Source: Clostridium_AD sp050717535
GTDB taxonomy: Bacteria; Bacillota; Clostridia; Clostridiales; Clostridiaceae
DNA: 64,000 nucleotides
Direction of reading: 5' to 3'
Assembly: GCF_050717535.1 (NCBI RefSeq)
Contig: NZ_JBOITM010000028.1
Coordinates: 62,001-126,000 of the forward strand
Position 1 is the stretch's first letter. Every line of letters begins with the position of its first letter. Below, in pieces: positions 55,801 through 63,155 of the stretch. The translations under genes and the position numbers were made by a program. The notes below the pieces were generated by a model. That model made no database searches, was not told the origin of the DNA, and was given only the letters and a program-made list of their open reading frames with translations.

Positions 55801-57204
55801 TTTTCGGGGGATAATCAAGCAGACATACATAGATATACAGAAGTGCTGTTTGGAAAAGGTCATACTTTCAAGGCGGGAACTATTGGAACAATCGCTGACA
55901 AGACTGCTTATGGTTATGTGAAAAAATATTTAGGTGAAAAAGATATTATGGTACCTCAAGCTGAAATAGAACGATTAGTCATGGGGTGTACTGGAGTTAA
56001 AAGAACATCAGGACAACATCCAGGTGGGATAATGGTTGTTCCAAGTGACAATGAGATATATAATTTTTGCCCAGTGCAACACCCAGCGGATGACCCAAAT
56101 TCAGATATTATTACAACACATTTTGATTACCATTCCATAAGTGGAAGACTTCTTAAACTTGACATACTTGGTCATGATGATCCTACAATGCTTAAAATGC
56201 TTCAAGATTTAACTGGTCTTGACCCTTTAACTATTCCGCTAGCTGATCCTAAAGTCTTAAGTTTGTTTACTTCCCCTGAGGCATTGGGGCTTACAGCTAA
56301 ACAATTGGGATGTGAAGTGGGAAGTTATGGTGTACCAGAATTTGGTACAAAATTTGTTAAACAAATGCTTTTAGATACACAGCCAAAATCTTTTTCAGAC
56401 CTTGTTAGAATTTCAGGGTTATCTCATGGTACGGATGTATGGATTAATAATGCACAATTTTATATTAAAGAAGGCTTTACAACACTTAAAGATTGCATTT
56501 CTACAAGAGATGATATAATGGTGTACCTGTTGCAAAAAAATCTTCCACCTAAGACTGCCTTTACTATCATGGAGAAGGTAAGAAAAGGTAAGGGACTTAC
56601 TGAAGATGATGAGAAAATAATGAGAGAAAATGATGTGCCGGATTGGTATATAGGTTCATGTAAAAAGATAAAGTATATGTTCCCTAAAGGACATGCAGTA
56701 GCATATGTAATGATGGCTGTAAGAATAGCATATTATAAGGTTTATTACCCAAAAGAATATTATGCTACTTTCTTTACTATAAGAGCCGATGATTTTGATG
56801 CCGATTTGATTTCAAAAGGTGAGAGTGCTATAAGAGTCAAAATGGATGAGCTAGAGTCTATGGGCAAGGATATAGGTATGAAAGAAAAAGGACTTCTTAC
56901 GGCTCTTGAGCTATCTTATGAAATGTTTAAAAGAGGCATAAAATTATTAAATGTAGATCTTTATAAGTCTGAGGCAGTTAAATTTACAATTGAAGAGGAT
57001 TCATTAAGACCTCCATTAAGTGGATTAGAAGGTGTCGGTGAAAATGCCGCTAAAAGCATAGTTTTGGAAAGAGTTAACGGTGAGTTTATATCAAAAGAAG
57101 AACTCAGAATTCGTTGCAAAATATCCAAAACAGTTATTCAATCCTTAGATAACCATGGGTGTTTAAAAGATCTTCCAGATACAAATCAGCTGTCGTTTTT
57201 TTAA
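52861..57204 (+). CDS. polC: DNA polymerase III alpha subunit, PolC type
   Basis: 1447-aa Gram-positive replicative polymerase with 3'-5' proofreading. N-terminal domains, an OB fold (about 235-330), PHP domain start ELHMHTQMSAMDGM (about 350), exonuclease DIETTGLSSENDRITEIGAV (about 438), the rest of PHP, the zinc module CPNCKK...CPDCG (about 921-950), and the polymerase core (EPDIDLNFSGDNQ, TSGQHPGGIMVVP). The C-terminal QLSFF fits a sliding-clamp-binding motif. The gene is intact. GGGGG precedes the ATG. Confidence 0.98.
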   Translation: MDASLAKMLKNDFDSNEETLVDDIKVLRVQYLKKSNKLRVIVKSFDNADDNKKLLIKNIISKRLCSFEDIQLICYQDVSNATIEDVNGKFWLDVVNVIAISEPSSKDSLLKSSRTIENGILKIQCGNDFMCKILRDKNIELLLKNTINDMFGVNSLVKLEHNSNLLKEVDFVKKEKENQTIINEIIKNINTENKDKPKSNSNSQNKDFGGGNKSNKYSRPGYKKEEAPDENTIMGRNINGESIEIKDINETSGIVCVSGDIFKVNIIETKTGRIIITFFITDYTSSITVKCFPKPKDVEKIMEEIKVGLFCKLRGEASYDTYAREVVVMVRDIVKLKKIERMDTAREKRVELHMHTQMSAMDGMTPTSKLVARAAKWGHTAVAITDHGVVQAFPEAMDAAKKNKIKVIYGVEGYLVDDGEPIVINNKNENLDDSFVVFDIETTGLSSENDRITEIGAVKIENGKIVDRFNEFVNPEIDIPYKITDLTGITNDMVSDADLIREILPKFLEFAKDSVVVAHNAAFDTGFIKKNADRLGLVFESTIMDTIPLAKFLLKDLKTFKLNVIAKHLGISLENHHRAVDDAKATAEILLHCFGLLKEKNILDLATLNSEFLGDFDIKKANTYHVIILAKNQIGLKNLYKLISFSNLDYFHRRPRLPKTLIESYREGLIIGSACEAGQVYREVLSGKSEEDVRSIVEFYDYLEIQPLLNNKFLIKNGMVKDENELMDINRKICELGEKNNLPVVATGDVHFLEPSDEVFRKILMAGKGFSDADDQPPLYFKTTNEMLREFAYLGEKKCREVVIYNTNKIADMIEFVKPIPDGTFTPKIPGAEEDIRKMTSDKVHSIYGDILPEIVEKRLDKELNSIIGNGYAVLYLIAEKLVAKSLADGYLVGSRGSVGSSFAANMSNITEVNGLPPHYVCPNCKKSEFILDGSIGSGADLPDKVCPDCGTQYKKDGHDIPFETFLGFEGDKEPDIDLNFSGDNQADIHRYTEVLFGKGHTFKAGTIGTIADKTAYGYVKKYLGEKDIMVPQAEIERLVMGCTGVKRTSGQHPGGIMVVPSDNEIYNFCPVQHPADDPNSDIITTHFDYHSISGRLLKLDILGHDDPTMLKMLQDLTGLDPLTIPLADPKVLSLFTSPEALGLTAKQLGCEVGSYGVPEFGTKFVKQMLLDTQPKSFSDLVRISGLSHGTDVWINNAQFYIKEGFTTLKDCISTRDDIMVYLLQKNLPPKTAFTIMEKVRKGKGLTEDDEKIMRENDVPDWYIGSCKKIKYMFPKGHAVAYVMMAVRIAYYKVYYPKEYYATFFTIRADDFDADLISKGESAIRVKMDELESMGKDIGMKEKGLLTALELSYEMFKRGIKLLNVDLYKSEAVKFTIEEDSLRPPLSGLEGVGENAAKSIVLERVNGEFISKEELRIRCKISKTVIQSLDNHGCLKDLPDTNQLSFF

Positions 57205-57221
57205 GGAAATGTAATTAACCC

Positions 57222-57250
57222 TTGAAATAGCAAATTTTATATGATAGAAT
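57222..57250 (+). promoter_or_regulatory. Predicted sigma-A promoter of the rimP-nusA-infB operon
   Basis: TTGAAA (57222-57227), 17 bases, TAGAAT (57245-57250). It starts about 18 bases after the polC stop and gives a ~150-nt leader. Confidence 0.7.
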
Positions 57251-57285
57251 GATATATATTGGTTATCGCTGATAATTTTATTGTA

Positions 57286-57345
57286 AGAGAGTAGGCCCGC
57301 CTACTCTCTATTTATTGAAACGCAACTAATGGTTGCGTTTTAATT
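57286..57345 (+). terminator. Two leader hairpins before rimP, possible attenuator
   Basis: Hairpin 1: AGAGAGTAGGC (57286-57296) with GCCTACTCTCT (57299-57309). Hairpin 2: AAACGCAAC (57318-57326) with GTTGCGTTT (57332-57340) and a TTTTAATT tail. Both lie downstream of the operon promoter, so they may attenuate it as well as end polC transcripts. Confidence 0.6.
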
Positions 57346-57407
57346 ATAATATTATGATTAATTATGTTAATAATTGTAGAAAATATTAGTAAAAGGAGGG
57401 TGTTAAA

Positions 57408-57869
57408 ATGAAAAATGATACCTTGATACAAAAACTCATAAAAATAACCAAACCAATAGTAGAAGAAAATAATTGTGAATTATATCATTTGGAATATGTA
57501 AAAGAATCAGGAGAAAATTTTCTTAGAATTTATATAGATAATGAAAGTGGAATATCTTTAGAAGATTGTGAAAAAATAAGTAGAGCCACAAGCGAAATAT
57601 TAGATGTTCAAGATCCAATAACTGATAGTTACTGTTTAGAAGTATCTTCTCCAGGAATTGAGAGAATTTTATATGATGATAATCATATGGAAAAATATGT
57701 TGGCCAAAATGTACTAGTTAATTTAAATAGTCTATATGAGGGCACTAAAAAGTTTGAGGGTAATTTACTAGGATTTTCTGATATACAAATAGAAATTCAA
57801 TATGATGGGAATAATATATCTATCCCTAGAGAAAAAATTTCCATTGTGAATCTGAAACCGGCGCTGTAA
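57408..57869 (+). CDS. rimP: Ribosome maturation factor RimP
   Basis: 153-aa 30S maturation factor. ELYHLEYVKESGENFLRIYIDNESGISLEDCEKISRATSEILD and YCLEVSSPGIERIL are typical. AAAGGAGGG precedes the ATG. First gene of the operon, 13 bases from nusA. Confidence 0.95.
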   Translation: MKNDTLIQKLIKITKPIVEENNCELYHLEYVKESGENFLRIYIDNESGISLEDCEKISRATSEILDVQDPITDSYCLEVSSPGIERILYDDNHMEKYVGQNVLVNLNSLYEGTKKFEGNLLGFSDIQIEIQYDGNNISIPREKISIVNLKPAL

Positions 57870-57882
57870 GGAGGAAGTTAAA

Positions 57883-58989
57883 ATGAATCAGGAATTTATT
57901 GAAGCATTGAGAGAAATTGTAGATCAAAAGGGAATTAGTGAAGATTTACTTTTTCAAACTATTGAAGATGCATTAGTTGCCGCATATAAGAAAAATTATG
58001 CTACACTATCTAGCAATAGCCAAAATGTAAAAGTATCAATGAATAGAGAAACAGGTGAAATACATGTTTATGGTCAAAAGACAGTTGTAGAAGAAGTGGT
58101 TGAAGAAGTTACAGAAATATCACTTGAGGAAGCTAAAGAATATAGTCCTAAATATGAAATTGATGATATTGTTGATATTGAAGTTACTCCAAGAAAATTT
58201 GGGAGAATAGCTGCACAAGCTGCAAAACAAGTAGTTATTCAAAGAATTAAAGAAGCTGAAAGAAACATTATTTACAATGAATTTATAACCAAAGAATTTG
58301 ATATTATTACGGGAAGTGTTATAAGAAAAGATAGGGGTAATGTATTTATAGATTTGGGTAAAATTGAAGCTGTGCTTGGAGCTACTGAACAAATGCCTGG
58401 CGAGGAATATAATTTCAATGAAAAACTAAAACTATATATTGTTGAGGTTAAGAATACTACTAAGGGTGCTCAAATAGGGGTATCAAGAACTCATCCAGGT
58501 CTTGTGAAACGCTTATTTGAACTTGAGGTGCCAGAAGTTTTTGGTGGAGTTGTTGAAATAAAAAGTATTTCAAGAGAGGCAGGCTCAAGAACTAAAATTG
58601 CAGTCTATTCAAATGATGAAAATGTTGATGCAATGGGAGCTTGTGTTGGACCAAAAGGTTCTAGAGTTCAAAGTATAGTTAATGAATTAAGAAATGAAAA
58701 AATTGATATCATTAAGTGGAGTAAAAAATCTGAAGAATATATCTCAAACGCATTAAGTCCTGCAAAGGTATTGAATGTAGTGGTTGATGAACCATCTAAA
58801 TCTGCAAAGGTAATAGTCGAAGATAATCAATTATCATTGGCCATTGGAAAAGAAGGTCAAAATGTACGACTAGCTGCAAGACTTACTGGGTGGAAAATTG
58901 ATATTAAAAGTAGAACTCAAGCCCAATATAAAATGGAAGATAGTGAAGCTATCGAAAATAAAGTAATTGAAACCATTACTCAGGAGTAG
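57883..58989 (+). CDS. nusA: Transcription termination/antitermination factor NusA
   Basis: 368-aa RNA polymerase-associated factor. N-terminal domain (about 1-125), S1 domain (about 135-200, ITGSVIRKDRGNVFIDLGKIEAVL), KH1 (GACVGPKGSRVQSIVNELRNEKIDII) and KH2 (LAIGKEGQNVRLAARLTGWKIDI). It lacks the C-terminal acidic repeats of E. coli, normal for Firmicutes. AAGGAGG precedes the ATG. Confidence 0.97.
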   Translation: MNQEFIEALREIVDQKGISEDLLFQTIEDALVAAYKKNYATLSSNSQNVKVSMNRETGEIHVYGQKTVVEEVVEEVTEISLEEAKEYSPKYEIDDIVDIEVTPRKFGRIAAQAAKQVVIQRIKEAERNIIYNEFITKEFDIITGSVIRKDRGNVFIDLGKIEAVLGATEQMPGEEYNFNEKLKLYIVEVKNTTKGAQIGVSRTHPGLVKRLFELEVPEVFGGVVEIKSISREAGSRTKIAVYSNDENVDAMGACVGPKGSRVQSIVNELRNEKIDIIKWSKKSEEYISNALSPAKVLNVVVDEPSKSAKVIVEDNQLSLAIGKEGQNVRLAARLTGWKIDIKSRTQAQYKMEDSEAIENKVIETITQE

Positions 58990-59000
58990 GTGATAGGTTT

Positions 59001-59288
59001 ATGAAAGTTAAAAAAATTCCTCAGCGCATGTGTACAGGATGTATGGAAATGAAATGCAAAAAAGAATTACTGCGTATAGTTCGTAGTAAAGAGGGCGAAA
59101 TTTCTATAGATTTAATAGGGAAAAAGCCAGGTAGAGGTGCATATATTTGTAAAAATATTGAGTGCTTTGAAAAATCTTATAAAACAAAGAGACTCGAGAG
59201 AAATTTAGGCGGAAAAATAAGTGAAGAAATCTATGAAACTTTGAAACAGCAGATAGATCCTAAGGATGCGATAAATGATGAACAATAA
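59001..59288 (+). CDS. rnpM: RNase P modulator RnpM (YlxR)
   Basis: 95-aa YlxR-family RNA-binding protein recently linked to RNase P. PQRMCTGCMEMKCKKELLRIVR and KKPGRGAYICKNIECFEKS are typical, with the cysteine pair CTGC. It overlaps the start of the L7Ae-like gene. Confidence 0.92.
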   Translation: MKVKKIPQRMCTGCMEMKCKKELLRIVRSKEGEISIDLIGKKPGRGAYICKNIECFEKSYKTKRLERNLGGKISEEIYETLKQQIDPKDAINDEQ

Positions 59289-59661
59289 ATTTTTCCAGTT
59301 TTTGGGTTTAACTAAGAAAGCAGGCAAACTTATTGAAGGTTACAATCAATGTGAAGATGCGTTATCGCATGGAAGAGGAACCCTAATAATTTTGTCGGAA
59401 GAAAGTGCTACAAACACTAAGGATAAATTTAAAAGATTTAGCATTAAATATAATATACCATTTATAGAAGGTGTATCCAATGAAATTCTAGGCAAGTGCC
59501 TTGGAAGAGCAGAAATTAATGTTTTGTGTGTTAATGATAAAAGAATGAGTAGTAAATTACTCAGCTTATGGAATGAAGCAAATGGAGCGAATGAAGAAAA
59601 CATAGAAAATATAGAAAATATAGAAAATATAGAAAATATAGAAAGCCAAGAAAATGAATAA
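59278..59661 (+). CDS. L7Ae-family ribosomal-like protein YlxQ
   Basis: 127-aa K-turn RNA-binding fold protein: NKFFQFLGLTKKAGKLIEGYNQCEDALSHGRGTLIILSEESATNT. Role unknown. ATG 59278 (or 59275) overlaps rnpM. Its C-terminus ends in a degenerate tandem Glu-Asn-Ile repeat absent from the family core. Confidence 0.9.
   Translation: MNNKFFQFLGLTKKAGKLIEGYNQCEDALSHGRGTLIILSEESATNTKDKFKRFSIKYNIPFIEGVSNEILGKCLGRAEINVLCVNDKRMSSKLLSLWNEANGANEENIENIENIENIENIESQENE
59599..59642 (+). repeat. 9-bp tandem repeat at the 3' end of ylxQ
   Basis: About five in-frame copies of a GAAAATATA-type unit (the first has one change), encoding Glu-Asn-Ile triplets. Copy number can change without a frameshift. Confidence 0.85.
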
Positions 59662-59684
59662 ACTAAATTTCGGGGGTGAATGAT

Positions 59685-61760
59685 TTGGCAAAAGTCAGAA
59701 TATATGAATTAGCAAAAGAGTTAGAGGTGTCAAGTAAAGAATTAATTAATGTACTATTTGAAGAGTTTAGTATAAAGGCCAAAAATCATATGAGTGTGAT
59801 TGAGGAAGAGGATGCTGAATTAATAAAGGAACTTTATAGTGATGAAAATTCAGGACTTAAAGATGAAAAAAATGAAACAGTAGAGCATTATGAAAATATA
59901 GCCAATGAAGATGCTAATAAAGTCGTTATTAGAAAAAGAGGTAGAAAAGGTAGAGATGAACTTGGAAATGGTAACAATAGTGTTGAAGCTATAGATGATG
60001 AAGTTGTAGTAATCGATGCTTGTATTACAGTTAAAGACTTAGCTGATAAGTTAAAGAGGCCTTATGTTGAAGTAATAAAACAACTTATTTTTATAGGCGT
60101 TATGGCGGGAATGAATCAAGAAATTGATTTTGCTACAGCTGAAAAGGTAATAGAAAAATATGGTGCACTTGCAGTACTAAAAGATGTAGAAGAAGGTAAA
60201 CTTGCTGATGAAATAGAACTAGAAGAATTTGATGATGATTTAGCTACAGCTAAAAAACCAGCTGTTGTAACAGTTATGGGTCATGTTGATCATGGTAAGA
60301 CTTCATTACTTGATTGTATTAGAAAATCTAAGGTTACTGAAACAGAAGCAGGCGGAATAACACAACATATAGGTGCTTATACTGTTAATATTAATGGAGA
60401 AAAAATTACATTTTTAGATACACCTGGTCATGAAGCATTTACAGCAATGAGAGCTAGAGGTGCCCAAATAACAGATATAGTTATACTTGTTGTAGCTGCA
60501 GATGATGGAATTATGCCACAAACTACAGAAGCAATAAATCACTGTAAGGCTGCTAAGGTTCCAATGATAGTAGCTATAAACAAGATGGATAGACCAGGAG
60601 CTAATGTTGATAAAGTTAAGCAAGAATTAACAGAATATGGACTTGTAGCTGAAGATTGGGGTGGAGATACAATATGTGTTCCAGTATCTGCTCATACTAA
60701 AGAGGGTATAGATACACTACTTGAAATGGTATTAATTACAGCAGAAATGTTAGAACTTAAAGCAAATCCTAAGAGAAGTGCAAGAGGAACTGTAATAGAA
60801 GCAAAACTTGACAAAGGTAGAGGCCCTCTTGCTACATTACTTGTACAGAACGGTACATTAAACACTGGAGATTCTATAATAGTTGGTTCAACATATGGTA
60901 GAATAAGAGCAATGTTTGATGATAAGGGTAAAAAGATAAAAACTGCAGGACCTTCTATACCAGTAGAGATACTTGGGTTATCTGAAGTGCCAGAAGCTGG
61001 AGATAGATTTAATGTAGTTAAAGATGAGAAAACTGCAAGAAATATGGCTGAAACTAGAAAATCAAAATCAAGAGAAGAACATTTTAAGGCAAGCAATAGA
61101 GTTTCCATGGAAAATTTATATAGCCAAATACAAGAAGGATCTGTTAAGGAACTTGGTGTTATTGTAAAAGCTGACGTTCAAGGATCTGTTGAGGCTGTAC
61201 GTCAATCTCTTGAAAAATTATCTACTGATAATGTTAAAGTAAGAGTTATACATTCTGGAGTTGGAGCTATTACAGAAACAGATGTTACACTTGCAGCTGC
61301 TTCAAATGCAATAATTATAGGGTTTAATGTAAGACCAGATAATAATGCTGCTGTAGTAGGTGAAAAAGAAAAAGTGGAAATTAAAACTTATAGAGTGATT
61401 TATGATGCTCTTGATGATATAAAAGCTGCAATGGTTGGAATGCTTGATCCTGTATATAAAGAAGTTGTTTTAGGTAGAGTTGAGATAAGACAAATATACA
61501 AAGTATCTAATGTAGGAACTATTGCAGGATCTTATGTATTAACTGGTAAGATTACAAGAAATAGTAGTGTACGTGTACTTAGAAATGGAATAGTAATAAC
61601 TGAATCAACTCTAGCATCATTAAAGAGATTTAAAGACGATGCAAAAGAAGTAGCTGCTGGATATGAATGTGGATTAAGTGTAGAAAAATTCAATGACATT
61701 AAGGAAGGCGACATTTTAGAAGCATTTATAATGGAAGAAGTAAAACCAAAATTAGCATAA
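59685..61760 (+). CDS. infB: Translation initiation factor IF-2
   Basis: 691-aa GTPase that recruits fMet-tRNA to the 30S subunit. N-terminal IF2-N modules (AKVRIYELAKELEVSSKELI; ITVKDLADKLKRPYVEVIKQLI), then GHVDHGKTS (about 199-207), DTPGHEAF and NKMD, and C-terminal C1/C2 domains. The frame opens at GTG 59676 inside the ribosome site GGGGGTGA; TTG 59685 is better placed and gives the family's MAKVRIYEL start. Confidence 0.97.
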   Translation: MAKVRIYELAKELEVSSKELINVLFEEFSIKAKNHMSVIEEEDAELIKELYSDENSGLKDEKNETVEHYENIANEDANKVVIRKRGRKGRDELGNGNNSVEAIDDEVVVIDACITVKDLADKLKRPYVEVIKQLIFIGVMAGMNQEIDFATAEKVIEKYGALAVLKDVEEGKLADEIELEEFDDDLATAKKPAVVTVMGHVDHGKTSLLDCIRKSKVTETEAGGITQHIGAYTVNINGEKITFLDTPGHEAFTAMRARGAQITDIVILVVAADDGIMPQTTEAINHCKAAKVPMIVAINKMDRPGANVDKVKQELTEYGLVAEDWGGDTICVPVSAHTKEGIDTLLEMVLITAEMLELKANPKRSARGTVIEAKLDKGRGPLATLLVQNGTLNTGDSIIVGSTYGRIRAMFDDKGKKIKTAGPSIPVEILGLSEVPEAGDRFNVVKDEKTARNMAETRKSKSREEHFKASNRVSMENLYSQIQEGSVKELGVIVKADVQGSVEAVRQSLEKLSTDNVKVRVIHSGVGAITETDVTLAAASNAIIIGFNVRPDNNAAVVGEKEKVEIKTYRVIYDALDDIKAAMVGMLDPVYKEVVLGRVEIRQIYKVSNVGTIAGSYVLTGKITRNSSVRVLRNGIVITESTLASLKRFKDDAKEVAAGYECGLSVEKFNDIKEGDILEAFIMEEVKPKLA

Positions 61761-61780
61761 TATAAGGAGTAGTGGGTTGT

Positions 61781-62203
61781 ATGGTTAATTATAGAAATGG
61801 TAGAATTAATGAAGAAATTAAAAAAGATGTGAGCAATACAATTCAAAACAAAATAAAAGATCCAAGAAAAAGTGCTATGGTAAGTGTTACAAAAGTAGAC
61901 ACAACAAAAGACCTAAGCTATACAAAAATTTATGTTAGTGTCTTTGGTAGTGAAATTTCTAAGAAAGAAACAATTCAAGCTCTTAAAAGTTCCACTGGTC
62001 TTATGAGAAAAGAAATAGGGGCTCATGTTAAACTAAGACATGTTCCTCAAGTTATCATAGAGGTTGATGAGACTATTGAACGTGCTATACATTTAGAAGG
62101 TATTTTTCATCAAATAAAAGAAAAAGAAAAAATTGATGAAAAAAATAGTGGAGATAATATAAGTGAAGAAGATTTAGATGACAAGGGTAACAATGAAAAT
62201 TAA
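61781..62203 (+). CDS. rbfA: 30S ribosome-binding factor A
   Basis: 140-aa KH-type factor for 16S 5' end processing. NYRNGRINEEIKKDVSNTI, DPRKSAMVSVTKVDTTKDLSYTKIYVSVFG. GTG 61772 is two bases from AAGGAG; ATG 61781 is preferred. It has an acidic C-terminal tail and overlaps nrnA by 11 bases. Confidence 0.95.
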   Translation: MVNYRNGRINEEIKKDVSNTIQNKIKDPRKSAMVSVTKVDTTKDLSYTKIYVSVFGSEISKKETIQALKSSTGLMRKEIGAHVKLRHVPQVIIEVDETIERAIHLEGIFHQIKEKEKIDEKNSGDNISEEDLDDKGNNEN

Positions 62204-63155
62204 TGATGTTGTTAATAGAATAAAGTTATTTAAAAAAATTGCTATAACTTTCCATACGTCTCCAGATGGTGATTCAATAGGTAGTGCACTGGCTTTACTT
62301 ATTGGTCTTAGAAAACTGAATAAGGATGTGTATATAATCTCAAAAGAGGTTATTCCACAGACTTTTCTGTTCTTGCCATATTCAAATGAAATTAGTGGTG
62401 AAATAATAGAACCATCTGTTGATACAGAATGTGTGATTGTCTTAGATTGTGGAGATTTCAAGAGAATTAATTCGAATTTATCTATGAAGAACAGAAAATA
62501 TGAATTAATTAATATGGATCATCATTTATCTAATGATTTATATGGAGATTTGAATTTTGTTGATACCGATGCTTCTGCTGCTGGTGAGATTGTGTTTGAG
62601 GTACTTAGACTTCTTAATGTAGAGTTGGATAAAGAAATAGCTGCTTGCTTGTACACTTCATTACTTACAGATACAGGATCATTTAGGCATTCCAGTACTA
62701 CGGCAGTAACTCATGCTATAGCAGGAGAACTTATTAATACTGGTATAGATTTTAGTAACATACATAGATTGATTTTTGAAAATAAAAAGTTCGAAAATAT
62801 TAAATTCTATGGTGAAGTAATTGGTAATATGACTTCCGAACTTAACAGTAAAGTATGCATTATGTATATATCTAAAAGTATGCTTGAAAAATATAGTTCT
62901 GTTTCCTCAGATACATCGGATGTTATAACTTTTGGAGCTTCAATAGATACTGTTGAGGTTACCATTCTTATAAAAGAAACTGACAATGGAGTTAAAGTAA
63001 GTTTAAGATCTAAATCACTAGTGGATGTTAGCAAAATTGCAGAAGTTTTTCATGGTGGCGGTCACATTAGAGCTGCAGGTTTTTTCACAGAAGCGAATTT
63101 TGATGATACTAAAGTAAAACTTTTGGAAATTTTAGAAAAAGAGTTGATAAAATGA
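62193..63155 (+). CDS. nrnA: DHH-family oligoribonuclease / pAp phosphatase NrnA
   Basis: 320-aa DHH/DHHA1 phosphodiesterase degrading nanoRNA and pAp. Motifs: HTSPDGDSIGSALAL (in place of the usual DADG), VLDCGDF, NMDHHLSND (DHH) and the C-terminal HGGGHIRAAGF. AAGGG at 62184-62188 supports ATG 62193 over 62178. It overlaps truB by four bases. Confidence 0.95.
   Translation: MKINDVVNRIKLFKKIAITFHTSPDGDSIGSALALLIGLRKLNKDVYIISKEVIPQTFLFLPYSNEISGEIIEPSVDTECVIVLDCGDFKRINSNLSMKNRKYELINMDHHLSNDLYGDLNFVDTDASAAGEIVFEVLRLLNVELDKEIAACLYTSLLTDTGSFRHSSTTAVTHAIAGELINTGIDFSNIHRLIFENKKFENIKFYGEVIGNMTSELNSKVCIMYISKSMLEKYSSVSSDTSDVITFGASIDTVEVTILIKETDNGVKVSLRSKSLVDVSKIAEVFHGGGHIRAAGFFTEANFDDTKVKLLEILEKELIK

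Noticed and set aside
59599..59642. Short tandem repeats as a CRISPR array
   Set aside because: Units are 9 bp, directly adjacent with no spacers, and in frame with the gene.
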